Shown here piece by piece: positions 14,382-25,640 of a stretch of DNA of 64,000 nt. The position numbers and the translations under genes were made by a program. The stretch lies in the NCBI RefSeq assembly GCF_022539315.1, contig NC_066327.1, forward strand, positions 14,610,995 to 14,674,994, given 5' to 3'. The notes under the pieces were generated by a model. That model saw only the letters and a program-made list of their open reading frames with translations, was not told where the DNA came from and ran no database searches. Positions within the stretch are counted from its first letter, which is position 1, and every line of letters begins with the position of its first letter. This DNA is from Serinus canaria. Taxonomy: Eukaryota > Chordata > Aves > Passeriformes > Fringillidae.

Positions 14382-14446
14382 TCTTTTTTTTTTTTTTTTT
14401 CCTCTTTTCTTTTCTTTATTTTTTTTTCTTTTTTAAATTTTTTTAA
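14382..14446. repeat. 65-base polypyrimidine (T-rich) tract
   Basis: Almost unbroken T with a few C and A. It creates poly-F and poly-K runs in the open frames that cross it, which argues against those frames being genes. Confidence 0.9.
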
Positions 14447-16204
14447 GGCATGTGGCCAGATTAAAAAAACAGTTCTGTGCAGCTGCCTTTGGCTTTGTGT
14501 TACCAATCCTTCCCTAATGATTCTTCTGGGAACCACAAACCCCAAATCCTACACAACTCTCATGCTCTCTTTCTGCCCTGCAAGATGGACACCGATGATT
14601 TTCACTCGGAAAATGCTTGGAAATGAAGCAGCACGAAAAAGGGCAAGCGAGGTTTCTTTCCAATTCCCCCCAGGTTCAATGTCAGGTCAGGGCAAAGCTT
14701 GTGGAGGGACCAAGAGTAGAACAACTGCCAAACTGCAGCTCTGAACATCACTCAGGACATGGCGGTGCCCTCAGAAATAGAAGACCTCTGGATAAAAATA
14801 AACCATTGGGACCATTTCTCATCTTAATCCTCAGGAGCAAGGACTTTCCAATATTGTAGACCCTCTTCCACCTCTGTGTAACTGCTAGGCCCCTTGGTCC
14901 CAGCTGGCTCCCTCCTGCTGCTGGCTGCCCTCCTGATGGACTCTGCCATGTATCCCTGTCTAAGTATAAAACTAGCTGGGTGGTGAGTCTGGGGACTGGT
15001 ACACAGAGATGGCTTGAAGTCTCCTTCAGTGGTTTTGCACCTTTGATCTCTAGAATGTGTATTTCAAGGCCAGAAAGGGCTCTTGTGCTGGCCAAGGAAA
15101 TAACTACTTAAAAGGACAGAGAGAGAGCTGGCAAGGGATGGGGCAAAAGGATTGTGCTGCAAAGGAAAAAGGCAGCCTACCCCTATGTCTTGAAATGCCC
15201 AAGACATAGTGAGAATTGGCAAAGGTCAGGCTGAATTGGCTCTTGCAGAGGATGACAAGAAAAATAACAAGAGAAGATTTAGCTGTATAGATCAGAGTAA
15301 AAAAAGGAGAGGGGAAATGGAGCTGATGTACAAAGGATGGAGTATAGATTAAAGTTAGTCCAAGTGTGCTCCAAAAATGCATCCTCTATGTAATATCATG
15401 GCATTGTGCAGATGACACAAGAATGGCAGGAGTGAGGAGATGGACATGGAAATGTCACATCCCTCCAGATGGACTCGGAGGACAGCGAGTTCACACCATG
15501 GGTACAGCTGGTTCCTGTCCCCCAGCACTGAGCACCTGGCACTGAAACCTGCCATGGAAACATTCACCAAGCTTGGAGAAAGGTGAACAGAAAACACAGC
15601 ACCTCAGCTAAGGAGAGGGGAAAATGCCACTCTCCCAACTACAACCTGTTAAGGTGCTCCATGCCACATGCCAGGCACAGAGCAAAGTCCAAGGGAAGAA
15701 GGATTTGGAGCTACCAGACTGTTTTCCATTGCTCCAAGGGTGCCAGCCAGCCTGATAAGATATAAGTGTTAAGATATAGATATATTCCTCCACAAATGAG
15801 AGAAATGGAGATCTAATCTACCTCACCTGCACCAAAGTGTTTGCTGGGGCACCTTGGCTCTTGGTCCTGACAGCACGGGGGGAAGGGGGACCTGTCCATG
15901 GCCTTGGTGGCAGCTCAGCTCAGCTCCTGGGCTGGCAGGGCTATGGCAGCCTCTGGGGCAAGCCTGGGACACATTTTTATGGATGACCTTGCCCCAGAGC
16001 AGGAGTGGTATCCCAGCCCTCATAGGTCTGAAATGACCCAGGTAAATGGAGATTCAGAACCAGGAGTCTTGGAGCATCACTGCGGCTTCACAACTTGTGA
16101 CCAGTTTCAGTTCCAGCCAAAAAAAACTTATTCCCTTCAGCTCCTGCCTGGCTGTGGCACACATGTGAGGACTAATTCTCCTGCCCATGACTGAAGCACT
16201 GGTG

Positions 16205-16315
16205 TTACCATCTGATTTCCAGACGTTTTTGGGAAAACGTGCAGCTCTGCCGAGCAGAGAGCGGAGCCTGCGCCGTGCCTAATCAGCGATGCTAATCTAC
16301 TGTTGCCACGCAGAG
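16205..16315. promoter_or_regulatory. Candidate conserved noncoding element
   Basis: Balanced sequence with retained CpGs (cagacgtttttgg, gcgccgtgcc) next to ctaatcagcgatgctaatc, which has two CTAATC words 13 bases apart. It stands out from the CpG-poor left half of the window. Confidence 0.28.
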
Positions 16316-17859
16316 CCTGCACAAGGCAGCTCCAGCCTCCTGCTGCAGAGCCCAGCAGCACTGCTTTGTTATTTGCAGCGATTTACCTTCGGATTTATCA
16401 CCCTCTTTCCAAGAAGTTGGCATCCCCCAGCAGGAATTGCCCCCCTGCACTTCCCGGTGCCTCTGCAGGCTTTGGAGATGGATGGGAAGCGGGCTGGATC
16501 CAGGAGGGCCGCAGGGGAGTGCTGCAACAACCACGGCTCTAACTCAATTTCTACCCATTTTCTGCTTTGCCTTCACTTCATTATAGATTATTATTTTCTA
16601 AACTGAGGCAGAGTCGATTCTGCTTCCAGCTGAATTGCCCACAGGCTGGCTCCTCTCCTCCATCCAGCTGAGACAATCCTTATAGCCAGTTCCTTCTCGA
16701 CGGACCGGCAGCCTTCAGGGAGCAATGCCTCATTTGGGGAGAGTCCTTCATCTTTTAAGGAAAACAGCATTTAATTTCCAGTGGTTACTGGCTGTTTCAT
16801 GCAGCTTTTCCACTGGATAAGAAACGGCATCCATGTACAAACTTCAAAGACAGTAAATCCCAGCTTGAATTGGGGTAAAAAGTTGGGAATCTCAATGAAT
16901 TTTGCAGACAAGGTGTCCAGAGCAATGATAGAAAGGGTCACCTCCCATTTCCTGCTTTTTTTACAGCCCTACCTACTTGTTATGCTGCAGATGAGCACTT
17001 ATGTCTAAATAAGTTGTTTCAAAGCAAAAAACTGAACCACTCTCCTTTGAGAAGTGTCAATGCAAGACTTCACAAAGATTTCTAAACATAGATACTTCAA
17101 AAGAACAAGTGCAATGAGGAGACTGGTCAAAACGTATCCTCCTTGGCACAGACTGGCAGCTTTGAAGAATTCATGTTTTCTGATGGAAAGATGCTAAATG
17201 GAAAATATTCTCTGTTCCCTGGGCAGGCTCCTGTGCTGCAGCAGCCCCAGCCCACCCACACGGGATGATCCCACCCCAGCACAGAGCTGGGAGGCCACTG
17301 GCTGTGGGAGGACAGCCTGACAGCCTTTCCCAGGCCCATCGTGGCTCTCTTCTATTGTCTTCACTACCTGCCTTGCAGTTTGGGGTCCTGCTGTGGGATA
17401 CACACAGCTTGGGACAAGGGCAGTGCAGGATTCTCCAGGATTCTCTAGGTCTTGGCTCGACCACCTGGCCAGGATCCCTTGAAATTCCCCTGTCCCTTGT
17501 CCCATCCCCTCTATAACCTAAACTAAATGGGTCTTCCCACCCTCCTGCAAGGGTGAAAAGGTCACTTTGGGTTCCCTCAAACCCCCTTCTCTGCCTGCCC
17601 TCGGATGTCCCACACTGCACCCTTGGGAGCCCTGGGCAGGGAATTGGCCCCTGGACAGAAATCAGTGATGGAGACATTCCTGCCTTTCCTCAGCAAGTCC
17701 AGCTAAATCCCACTAAAACATTTCTGAGCATATTTGTCATGATTTGAGCAGTTCTAGAGCACGCCCTGCACACTCCAGCCGGGTTTTAGGGGGAGTGTGC
17801 TCTTCAGAGAGAGCTGTTTCCTATTTTTGTCAGCACATTGAACACAGCCTCTAAATTAA

Positions 17860-18015
17860 AATCTTCTATTTCCAGACTATTTTGATCAACGCTACTTCCT
17901 TCAGTTTAAAAGATACAATAAGAATAGATGAGCTCTTACAAATTAAAAGCCTCTCTTGCTTAACAAATTGTCTCTTTGTAATAATTAATTATCTGGAGAG
18001 AGATTCCTGCCCTAC
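17860..18015. promoter_or_regulatory. Candidate conserved noncoding element
   Basis: AT-rich, non-repetitive block with ctaaattaaaatc, gatcaacgctacttcc and gtaataattaattatctgg (homeodomain and GATA-like words). It has no open frame of note. The call is by texture only. Confidence 0.25.
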
Positions 18016-18230
18016 GCTTTTGGCCTCATTCCAGGCTGTATAAGGGGTGAAAAAAAAAAGAGTTTAGTGGTTTTTGCCTCACAATGCTGGCTCTCACACT
18101 TCCTGCATGAGGCAGGACCAGTCCAGAGGTGAGCCCATCCTGGGCACAGCGTGGCTGTCACCAAGTGCCCGTCACAAGCCTCAGCTTGTGCTTTGCAGGG
18201 GAAGGATCCAGGTGCATTTCACTGCCTGCT

Positions 18231-18236
18231 TTTTCT

Positions 18237-18267
<31 letters not shown>
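18231..18267. repeat. Poly-T tract
   Basis: 37 bases of T with two single C interruptions. It may mark the poly-A end of an old minus-strand insertion, and the possible CR1-like tail lies about 190 bases further on. Confidence 0.88.
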
Positions 18268-18454
18268 GATAGGTGATTGTTATTAGACAGCAGATCTGTT
18301 GCTCTGGGCAGCTACAGTCACTCCCACACTGATGGTCCCTTGAAGCTCATGGTACAGGGGGTTGTGGAGATGGGAGATGCGAAAGCAGTGCAAGGACATG
18401 GGGGTGGCTGCTGCTAGCCATGCCTCTTGCCAGGTGCTCCAGCCCCTGATGACT

Positions 18455-18600
18455 TCAGGACTTTGTCCAGCCTACACTTCCTTAGGAAATTCCTTCTAGT
18501 GCATGACTATCTTTGTGATGAGTAAGTCTAAATTAATCTTAGATTTTGCACTTTAAGGCCCTGGCTGCTACTTCTCTCAGGGGTACAGAGCTCCGACTCA
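18455..18600 (-). mobile_element. Possible ancient CR1-like tail, antisense
   Basis: The order of motifs 'cttccttaggaaattccttctagtgc', 'aagtctaaattaatctt' and 'cactttaaggccctggctgctac' parallels the antisense tail of old CR1 elements (uneven residual matches only). The sequence is strongly diverged and its ends are uncertain. Confidence 0.3.
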
Positions 18601-21600
18601 TTTCCCTGTGGTGAAACTGGAAATATGAGCAGGTTATGACACCTGCTCTGTCAAAATCCCAGCAGTCTTTTCTCAGGGGACCTGTTCTGCTGGTGCTGGC
18701 AGCTCAGCAGGGGCACAGCAGGGTCCCTGCACAGGGTGGCAGCTGGTGGCCAGCAGCCTGCCTGGGCAACGCCTGCAGCCAGCTCCTTGCTCATGCTCCT
18801 TGCCCGTGCTCCTTGCCAGCCCCACGGGAGAGCGTTTTGCTAATCCTTCCATCCCTGCCCCGTGCCCAGCAGCACAGCCTCCTGCCAGCTTTGCAGGGAA
18901 AGGCTTTGGAAGCACCTGGGGCTCCAGCAAGGAATCCTTCCCTGTGAAGTGGCCAGGGCAGGAGCCACCTTCCAGCCCTGATGGCTCCTAAATCACCCAA
19001 ACAGCCTCAGAACAGGCCCTTACTTACACAGAGCAGATTTAACTCTCCCCAGGCTGGAGCCAAACAGCTCATTCCCTCAGAAATTGGCTGATCTTCCTGA
19101 CAGAGGGCCAGGAATGCTGGGAGGGATCTGAGAGGGGTAAAGTGTAGAGCATTCCACTGTCCCACCCTGCTCCTAGACAGCTCAGCCTCCTCCACACACA
19201 CAGAGCAACAGATCTGCACAACCCCAAAAAATTAACCACAATTTATTGCCCAGGCCACAACCTCAATGATGTTTGGAGGAGGATTAAATATTTATCTGGA
19301 AAACAAGGATGTACACACTTGAATTCAGCAGGATTAGTGATAAAACCCATGAAGATCCACTCATGGGAGCCAGAGCCAGTTGCTCCCTTCCAAGGAAAGC
19401 TCTGTGCACCAGGGGTGGGTCACCTCCTGCTCCCCTCACAGCCTTGTGGTGTGGAGGGAATGACTGTCACCTCCTCCCACAGACCTCAGCTGATCCTTTT
19501 CTCTTTATAGTGCACCAGAGAGATGAAAACCCTGGTGTCCACAAATTGCTCCTCCCTGGCATGTTTTAATCTAGGAACAGTTCTGTTTCTCCCCTGTGAG
19601 AAGAGGACCCTCCTTGACCCTGGACACACTGGAAAACATGAGCCTTTACCTCCCTGAAGGAGCTCTGTAGTAGTGTGGAGCCAGCAGCACTCTCTAGTAC
19701 TCATTAGAGCCTGGAGAGCTTTGTGTAACACAAACAGATAGACAACCTGGAAATAAACCTCTAACATCCTCTCTCTGCACACAGAGAAGCTTAATATATA
19801 TGTCACAGACTGTGTCTATAGTCTGACACTATATCACAGCAGATGGGATCCTGCTAAGCATCCTTGGGATCAGCATTGCAGAAAACAAAAGGGTGGGAAA
19901 GGCCCCAGCACCCTCTTCTTTTCCATTACACACATCTCCATGCAGGAAAGGTGCCTTTGGACTGAGATATTCCTGGAATAGCCAGGATTTATGGCATGCC
20001 AGAAATATAAATGCAAGCAGGATGTTGCACTGGAGCTCAGCCACCTCAGCATGGGTCTCCCACCACCCTGGGGAGCTGCCCAGTCTGCAGGCAGGAGCAA
20101 TTCCTTGCACAGCCCCAGATGTTTAACATGTCCTTTCCCTGTAATATTTATTTCCCACAGTGGCTTACACAGTCCCTGCCAGGGAATATCAGAGATTTCT
20201 CTCATATCCTTTTGTCCAGGGTAGGATTTAACTGGAAATTATTTGTTTAAGAAGGAGAAAAGTTTATTAGCACATCGAGGAGTTTTCTGTCCTTTATTTG
20301 CACAGTGTATATAATCTACTGGAAATCGAAGTATTCAGATGATTTGAGTCAGTTACTGGCCTCTGCCTGCTAGCCAGGAAGTTCAGCAGCCTGTGCTGGC
20401 ATCGGTACCTTTCCATGGCTTTTTACTTTTGATTTTTCCAGAGAAAACAACTCAGCACAAGTCTATTTCCTAATCCACAATCTTCTACCAGAGTCCACAC
20501 AAATGTCTCTAAACCCCAAGGGGACACATCATCACCTCCTCTCAGCCTGCACTGCCTAAGGAGCTGCTCTGCATCCAGATGCTTTGTTTTCTACAAATTT
20601 TCTAACCCCCTTACCCCTCCTCCTTTGGCTTTTCCCAACTCAGCTCCTGCTGGGGAGAGCAGCACAGAGCTGCACCTCTGAGCCCTTCTCGGAGCTGAGG
20701 TGCCTCATGCATTTCCCAAGTTGGCTGCTACCTTCCAGGCATATCTTCACCATCTGAGGCTTTTCAGAGCTCTTGTCTTTGCCAAATCTCACATTCCTGG
20801 AGTTCCAAACTTTCCCTGATTTCTCTTGCACTTTCTCATCTCCCAGCATTGTAGCCTTTAATAACTGCTGCTTACCCACATGTACACTCACAATGTCAGA
20901 GACCTCTTGCCATTTCCTGACTCATTACTCACTCCTTGGCTCTGCAGAACCCCCTCAGGGAATGCTGCAGTTTCTGAGTGTCCCTGGTTGCTCCCTGCCC
21001 TGTGCAGCCCTGCCAGCCTTGTGGAGGTGGCCCTGTGGCCAGTCAGCCATCAGGTCTGAAGAGTTTCCAGTGCCTCCTTCCTTTTCAGAGCGTGCCAACA
21101 AAGATGTTTTCCAGCCACAGGCTCTGCAGGTATCATGTCTGCCACTTCCCAGGGTGCAGAGGCACAGAGCACAGCAGTCCATGCCACCAGGAATGCCCCT
21201 GTCCTCTTTCAGCTCGAGATCCAGCTGCTTTCCCACACTCCTAGCACAATCCATGCAGGCTGCATCCTTTCCAGCAAACTCACATGGAGGGTATGCCCCC
21301 ATACAGCCCCACAGAGGCTGCACAGCCTTTGCACAGGGTCAGGGTTTGAGGCTCTCCTGTGCTCAAGGCTTTGCAGAAGTTTCCCTATGACCCAGATGCC
21401 CCTGCGTATCTAAAGATGCTCCACTACTGCATCCCAAAATGCACCCTCAAATTCCTCCAGAGGCTTTGGGAAGATGGAACATGCTGAACTCAGAGCCTGC
21501 CCCATGGACAGCAGGGGCCTTTTGATGAGAGGGATTAGTGCAAGGGGGCTGGAGAGGGAATCCTGCCCCAATAAGCAGAGAGCTTTGTCCATCCATGGCA

Positions 21601-22859
21601 CTTCCCACCCTGAGACTTCCTGATGAAGGATCCCTCGTAGAGCAGAGCCAAGTGAGGCACCCTGTAAAAAATCAACACCCCAGAGATTTCAGCTGACACA
21701 GACATTCCTGAGCAGATTTAAATCTTGTTTGTGAGGAGGGATCCCTCCCCATCCACACTCTGCACACCCCAGCCACTGGAGAAGCATCTGGCAGCCAGTC
21801 CATGGCTCAGCTACCCCAGACACATCACAGGGCTGCTGATCAGCAGGAAAACTCTCTGGTTCCAGCAGATCATAAGCTTATTAAAGATAGATTTGTGCTT
21901 TGGTCTGCAGAGATAAACAGATCAAAGGCATTTTGGTCTGTGTGCCAGTGCCGCCGGTATCCCCGTTTGGCAGAGAGGGAGGCTGGGCTGTGCTCTCCAT
22001 TCCCACTGCTGGGCATTGGGGAGCTCAGCCCGGCGGGGGGAGCAGCAGGGAGTGTGCCCAGGGCCATATCCAGACTGTAATAAGCCCATTCCTGGCTATT
22101 TGCATGGGGAACTTGGAAGCAGCTGGTGGGAACTGAAGCACCTCCCTCAGAGGACTCCCTAGGCTGCTCTCCCCAGCCCTGCAGAGCCAGGGGGTGGCCA
22201 AGCTTCGCTGGAGTTCTGCTGCCAGCCTGGGATCATCTCTGCTAAGGAGGAACAGCTAAAAGGGGAGACAGCTCCTTGCACAGCTGGCCCAGCAGCTGAT
22301 TTTTGCATAGTGCTTTGAGACCCGCAGATGAAAGATTTGAGAGACACGAAAGGCTGTCACTGCCTGTTTGTCATTCTGTGGTTCCTCCCTGCTAATGCAC
22401 GCAAAGGAGGCAACTTTCAGGGGAGGTGAGTGCAGCTCGAGGGAAAGATGAAACAGTGGAGGCTTTTCCTGCCACATCCCCTTGCACAAGGAGCACATCT
22501 GCTCCCCAGAGCTGGCTGGGCTCCAGCTCCCTCCTCCCATTTTACAGTCACCCCACCTTCATCCTTATCTGTCCCCAGTTCAACACAAGAGTCACCATCC
22601 TCCCTGGGCCACCTCTGATATCCCACTCCAGGCTCAGCTGTGCTTGCTCTCAGGGGACTCACATGAATTGCAAAGCCAAAAATTGGAGATGAGTGACAGC
22701 ATCAGGGCTCCCGACAGCAGGCAAGTGTGTGCCTGCAGAAGAGAGCCAGGAGGGAGTGAAGGAACCTTAGCACATGGAAAACCAGCAGCAAGGACCCTGA
22801 AACTTCAGGAGAGTGAGGAAGGTGATGGTATCACTCAAGAAAGCAGCAGCAGGAGGCAG
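18601..22859. other. Noncoding DNA upstream of HRH2
   Basis: Open frames of up to about 200 codons (20773-21390, +) are present but lack recognisable domains, membrane segments or splice context. No further feature was recognised before the CpG island at 22860. Confidence 0.5.
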
Positions 22860-23260
22860 CAGGCATCCCACCCCTCTCTCCGTGCCAGGCACGGCTCGGC
22901 GGAGCCCGACACGCTGTGCTCTCGGAGCTGGGCTCGCTTTCAGCATTTCAAATTTGCCGGATGATAACCTCGGGGTCTGAGTTCGCAGCTCTGATCCCAC
23001 CCACTTCAGGTCTGACTCATGTTGCAGTCACCGCTGCCCGGGGTTGGTACGAGAGCAGGGAGAGAGGCTGGTTCGAGAGGAGGGAGCGAGCGAGGGAGGG
23101 AGGAGGAGAGCAGCGGAGAGGAGCGAGGCAGCGCCGCTCGCCGCACACGCCGCCGCCTTCGCGACCCAGCCGCGGCACCGGGGCAAAGTTGGAGTCGGTG
23201 CAGCCACTGAAACCTCCCACACGCCCAGGGGCTCTGAGAAAGCAGCACCCTTCCCAGGTA
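22860..23260 (+). promoter_or_regulatory. CpG island and candidate HRH2 promoter
   Basis: This short CpG-dense island stands out from CpG-poor flanks. It contains a perfect AP-1 site (TGACTCA, 23013-23019) just upstream of the candidate first exon, and no TATA box at a useful distance was seen. It is the only CpG island in the first half of the window and lies 5.6 kb upstream of the HRH2 start codon, on the expected side. Confidence 0.5.
23040..23257 (+). other. HRH2: Candidate 5' untranslated exon 1 of HRH2
   Basis: A CpG-rich, purine-then-GC-rich stretch ends in ttcccag/gtaatg, a good splice donor, with the exon ending at 23257. It contains no ATG, as expected of a spliced leader. Joining it to the acceptor at 28831-28832 would place the HRH2 start codon 8 bases into the next exon. 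Human HRH2 also has a noncoding first exon far upstream of its single main coding exon. The 5' end (transcription start) is approximate. Assignment to HRH2 rather than to a noncoding RNA is inference from position and strand. Confidence 0.5.
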
Positions 23261-25094
23261 ATGTTTTTGCCTTACTTCTTGCTGAGTTGTTACGCTGCTA
23301 AAATACTTTTTAGGTGAGATTCAGGAGGGTTGGTGGGTCCCTGCTGAGTGGGATCCTGCATTGGGACAGCTGGGTCAGGTGAGAGGGTGTCACTCGTCAG
23401 ATGCTGGTGCCATCAGCATCCTGTGGCGGCTGAGTGGATGCCAGTTTGGGGACTTTTTTGGCTGTTGCTGGTGGGGACAGCTGGATCCGAGAACATCAGG
23501 GGAAGGACATGGGTGCAGCGTGCCCAGGGCAGAGGCAGAGCCCTGCACATCTGTGGTGTGCAGCCTCTCTGCCCGAGCAGCCTCCCCACGGGGGCTGCTG
23601 CTGACTTCTCACACTGACCTGCCCGAGCCTTTTCCCTGGGCACTCCAGCCCTTCCATCCAGCCCTGCACACTCTGGGGGGATCTGCTGCTGCCCCATCCC
23701 AGAGCATGGTCAGATCTGTGGGGCAGGACACCCCAAGGCTGGGCTGTAGCACAGGAGGGGAGAGCAGTCCCAGGGCTGCAGAGTGCTCTCTGTCCCTGTC
23801 CGGAATCAGCTTCAGCAGGAGGCTGAATCCCACAAACTCAGGCAGCTCCAAGCACACCCTTGAGCCCATCTCCTCTGTTTTCAGTTTCACCTTTCCTGGA
23901 CACTGTCTGCCAAGCAAACTTTCAAAATGCTGACTGCTCTGTGCATTTCCACATTCCTCTTCACATTTCCTGATTTCAAGGGTCCTGAAACAGCTTCTTA
24001 CCCACAGAGCCCCTTTCCTCCTGGGGAAGCATGACAGAGGGCTGGTGGCAGTGATGGGAATTTTGTCCTGCCTTCCCCAACCCCTCTGCTCATGCCAGAG
24101 GCAATAATTGCTGCTTTGTATCAGACATCACACTGGGATAGGGCAGAGAAAGCACCAAACTCTGGAGAAGTCCAAAGAACAGGGACAGAAGCATCTGGGG
24201 ATGCAGCCAGGCAGGACAACAGCATCCCCTCACATTTGTCCTCTCCCACATTGCCTTCAAGTCCTACCTGTGACAAATTTGCTTTTGTCCCATTGTGAAT
24301 CAGGCTTATGGGCCTGGCAGGAGATCAAAAAGCTCATTCCCAGCTTGTGAGTTTTGCAATTCCCACCATCAAACCTCAGGCATCCTGTCTCAGACCAGAA
24401 GAATCCCCCACACTCCTTCCCATCTCTTGGCTGAAATACCTCTCCCAGCATGCCCAGATGTTTAATCTCAGGAAGGAGTTGAATATAATTCTAGAAAAAG
24501 CCATGATGCTCTGCTGTGAGCTCTGCATGGCCAGGGGAATGCACTTTGCTCCCAAGTGCAAAGCACTTTTCTGCCTGCTCTGTTCTCGGAAAGAAGCTAT
24601 CATGGGAGGCAGAAGAACATTTCAGGTCTGCAAGGACACAACCCTCCTATCCCTAGGACAGAGCTAAAAGGCTTCATGTGGTGCTTCTCCTGAGCCCCCA
24701 GGCACCTGTGTCCTTTCCAGAAGTGGGAAATACTTCCCAAAGAGAGGCTGCCACTTTCAGGCACCTCCTGAGTGCTCCTCTCTGCTCATGCGTCTGCTCA
24801 TGGTGCTGATGTACCCGGGCTTTTAACAGGTTCAAAACAAACCTGTTGTGCCAGAAGTAGAAGCACAGGAAGGGAGAGCAGCCAATGCATTCCCTGCCAG
24901 AGCCAGCACTGCATCCCATTAATCTTACTGCAAAAGTGCACCAAGTGCTGGAATTAATGATGCTGGAGTAAAGGATGCTGAGAGGTAGGGAGGGGAAATA
25001 AAAAAGTAAAATGCAAGAGATTTCCCATTAGTAAATCACAGCCCCCTCCCCAGAGGAGATAAATGCCACTTTAAAGAGGAGAACAGCAGATCAA

Positions 25095-25640
25095 ATGCAA
25101 CATGGACTGCAACAGAGCAGAAAATATCTGTTCAGGCAAGAGAAAGCAGAAATTACTATGAGAATTGTGAAGAGGATAATGGGGAGACGACAGGATATTA
25201 CAAAGGAAAGATCATTAATGCACCAGAGAAGGCTATTAACAGAGTTCCTTAAAGATCAGCCTAGAGGTAAATTTTATTTAATGGTTTTCATTAGTGATCT
25301 TGGCTCAGAAAATTAGGGCTTCTTTAAGAGAAATGTACTGGTGAGAAACTTGGGAAAAGTTCTACACTGGACAAGGGATTAAGTACTAGAGGAGAAGAAC
25401 CAGAGGATTTGAAGATTAACAGAAACACACCAGGCTGGCACAGGCTCACGTGCTTAGCAAAAAGCAAAAATTGCTACTCTAAGCAGCTGAAAACCGCACA
25501 GGAAAAATATCAGACTTTTGGGGAAGCCCAGGATGAGTGCAACAGCAAATGCAACCTGAGAATTCTTCACAGTAGAGATAGTGTCAATCAGAACACTGGT
25601 GCCACGGAAAAGGCATGAGAAAGATGACCCAGAAGCAGCG
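25095..25640 (+). mobile_element. Old CR1-like LINE remnant (reverse transcriptase region)
   Basis: A degenerate retrotransposon body. One frame (25268-25313) gives FYLMVFISDLGSE, matching the F-x-x-F-I-x-D-L pattern of the non-LTR reverse transcriptase palm. Downstream words near 25530-25590 (gcaacagcaaatgcaacctg, then agtagagatag) resemble the end of the CR1 coding region. Stops and frame changes show it is dead. It lies in the putative HRH2 intron. Family assignment is from memory of consensus wording. Confidence 0.5.

Larger units (their letters stand above)
14447..18230. other. Noncoding DNA upstream of HRH2
   Basis: Apart from the two candidate conserved elements listed separately, I see no gene. 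An imperfect hairpin (gcacactcc paired with ggagtgtgc) lies near 17768-17800. Confidence 0.5.

Noticed and set aside
13857..14744. Plus-strand open frame of 295 codons
   Set aside because: It crosses a 65-base poly-T tract and gains a poly-F segment; the remaining sequence matches no family I know and has no splice or promoter context.
20773..21390. Plus-strand open frame of 205 codons
   Set aside because: Ser/Pro/Leu-rich chance frame without domains, signal peptide or neighbouring exons.
1..22850. SFXN1 or DRD1 exons upstream of HRH2, as in human synteny
   Set aside because: No sideroflexin-like or dopamine-receptor-like frame was recognised; these genes, if syntenic, lie further left.
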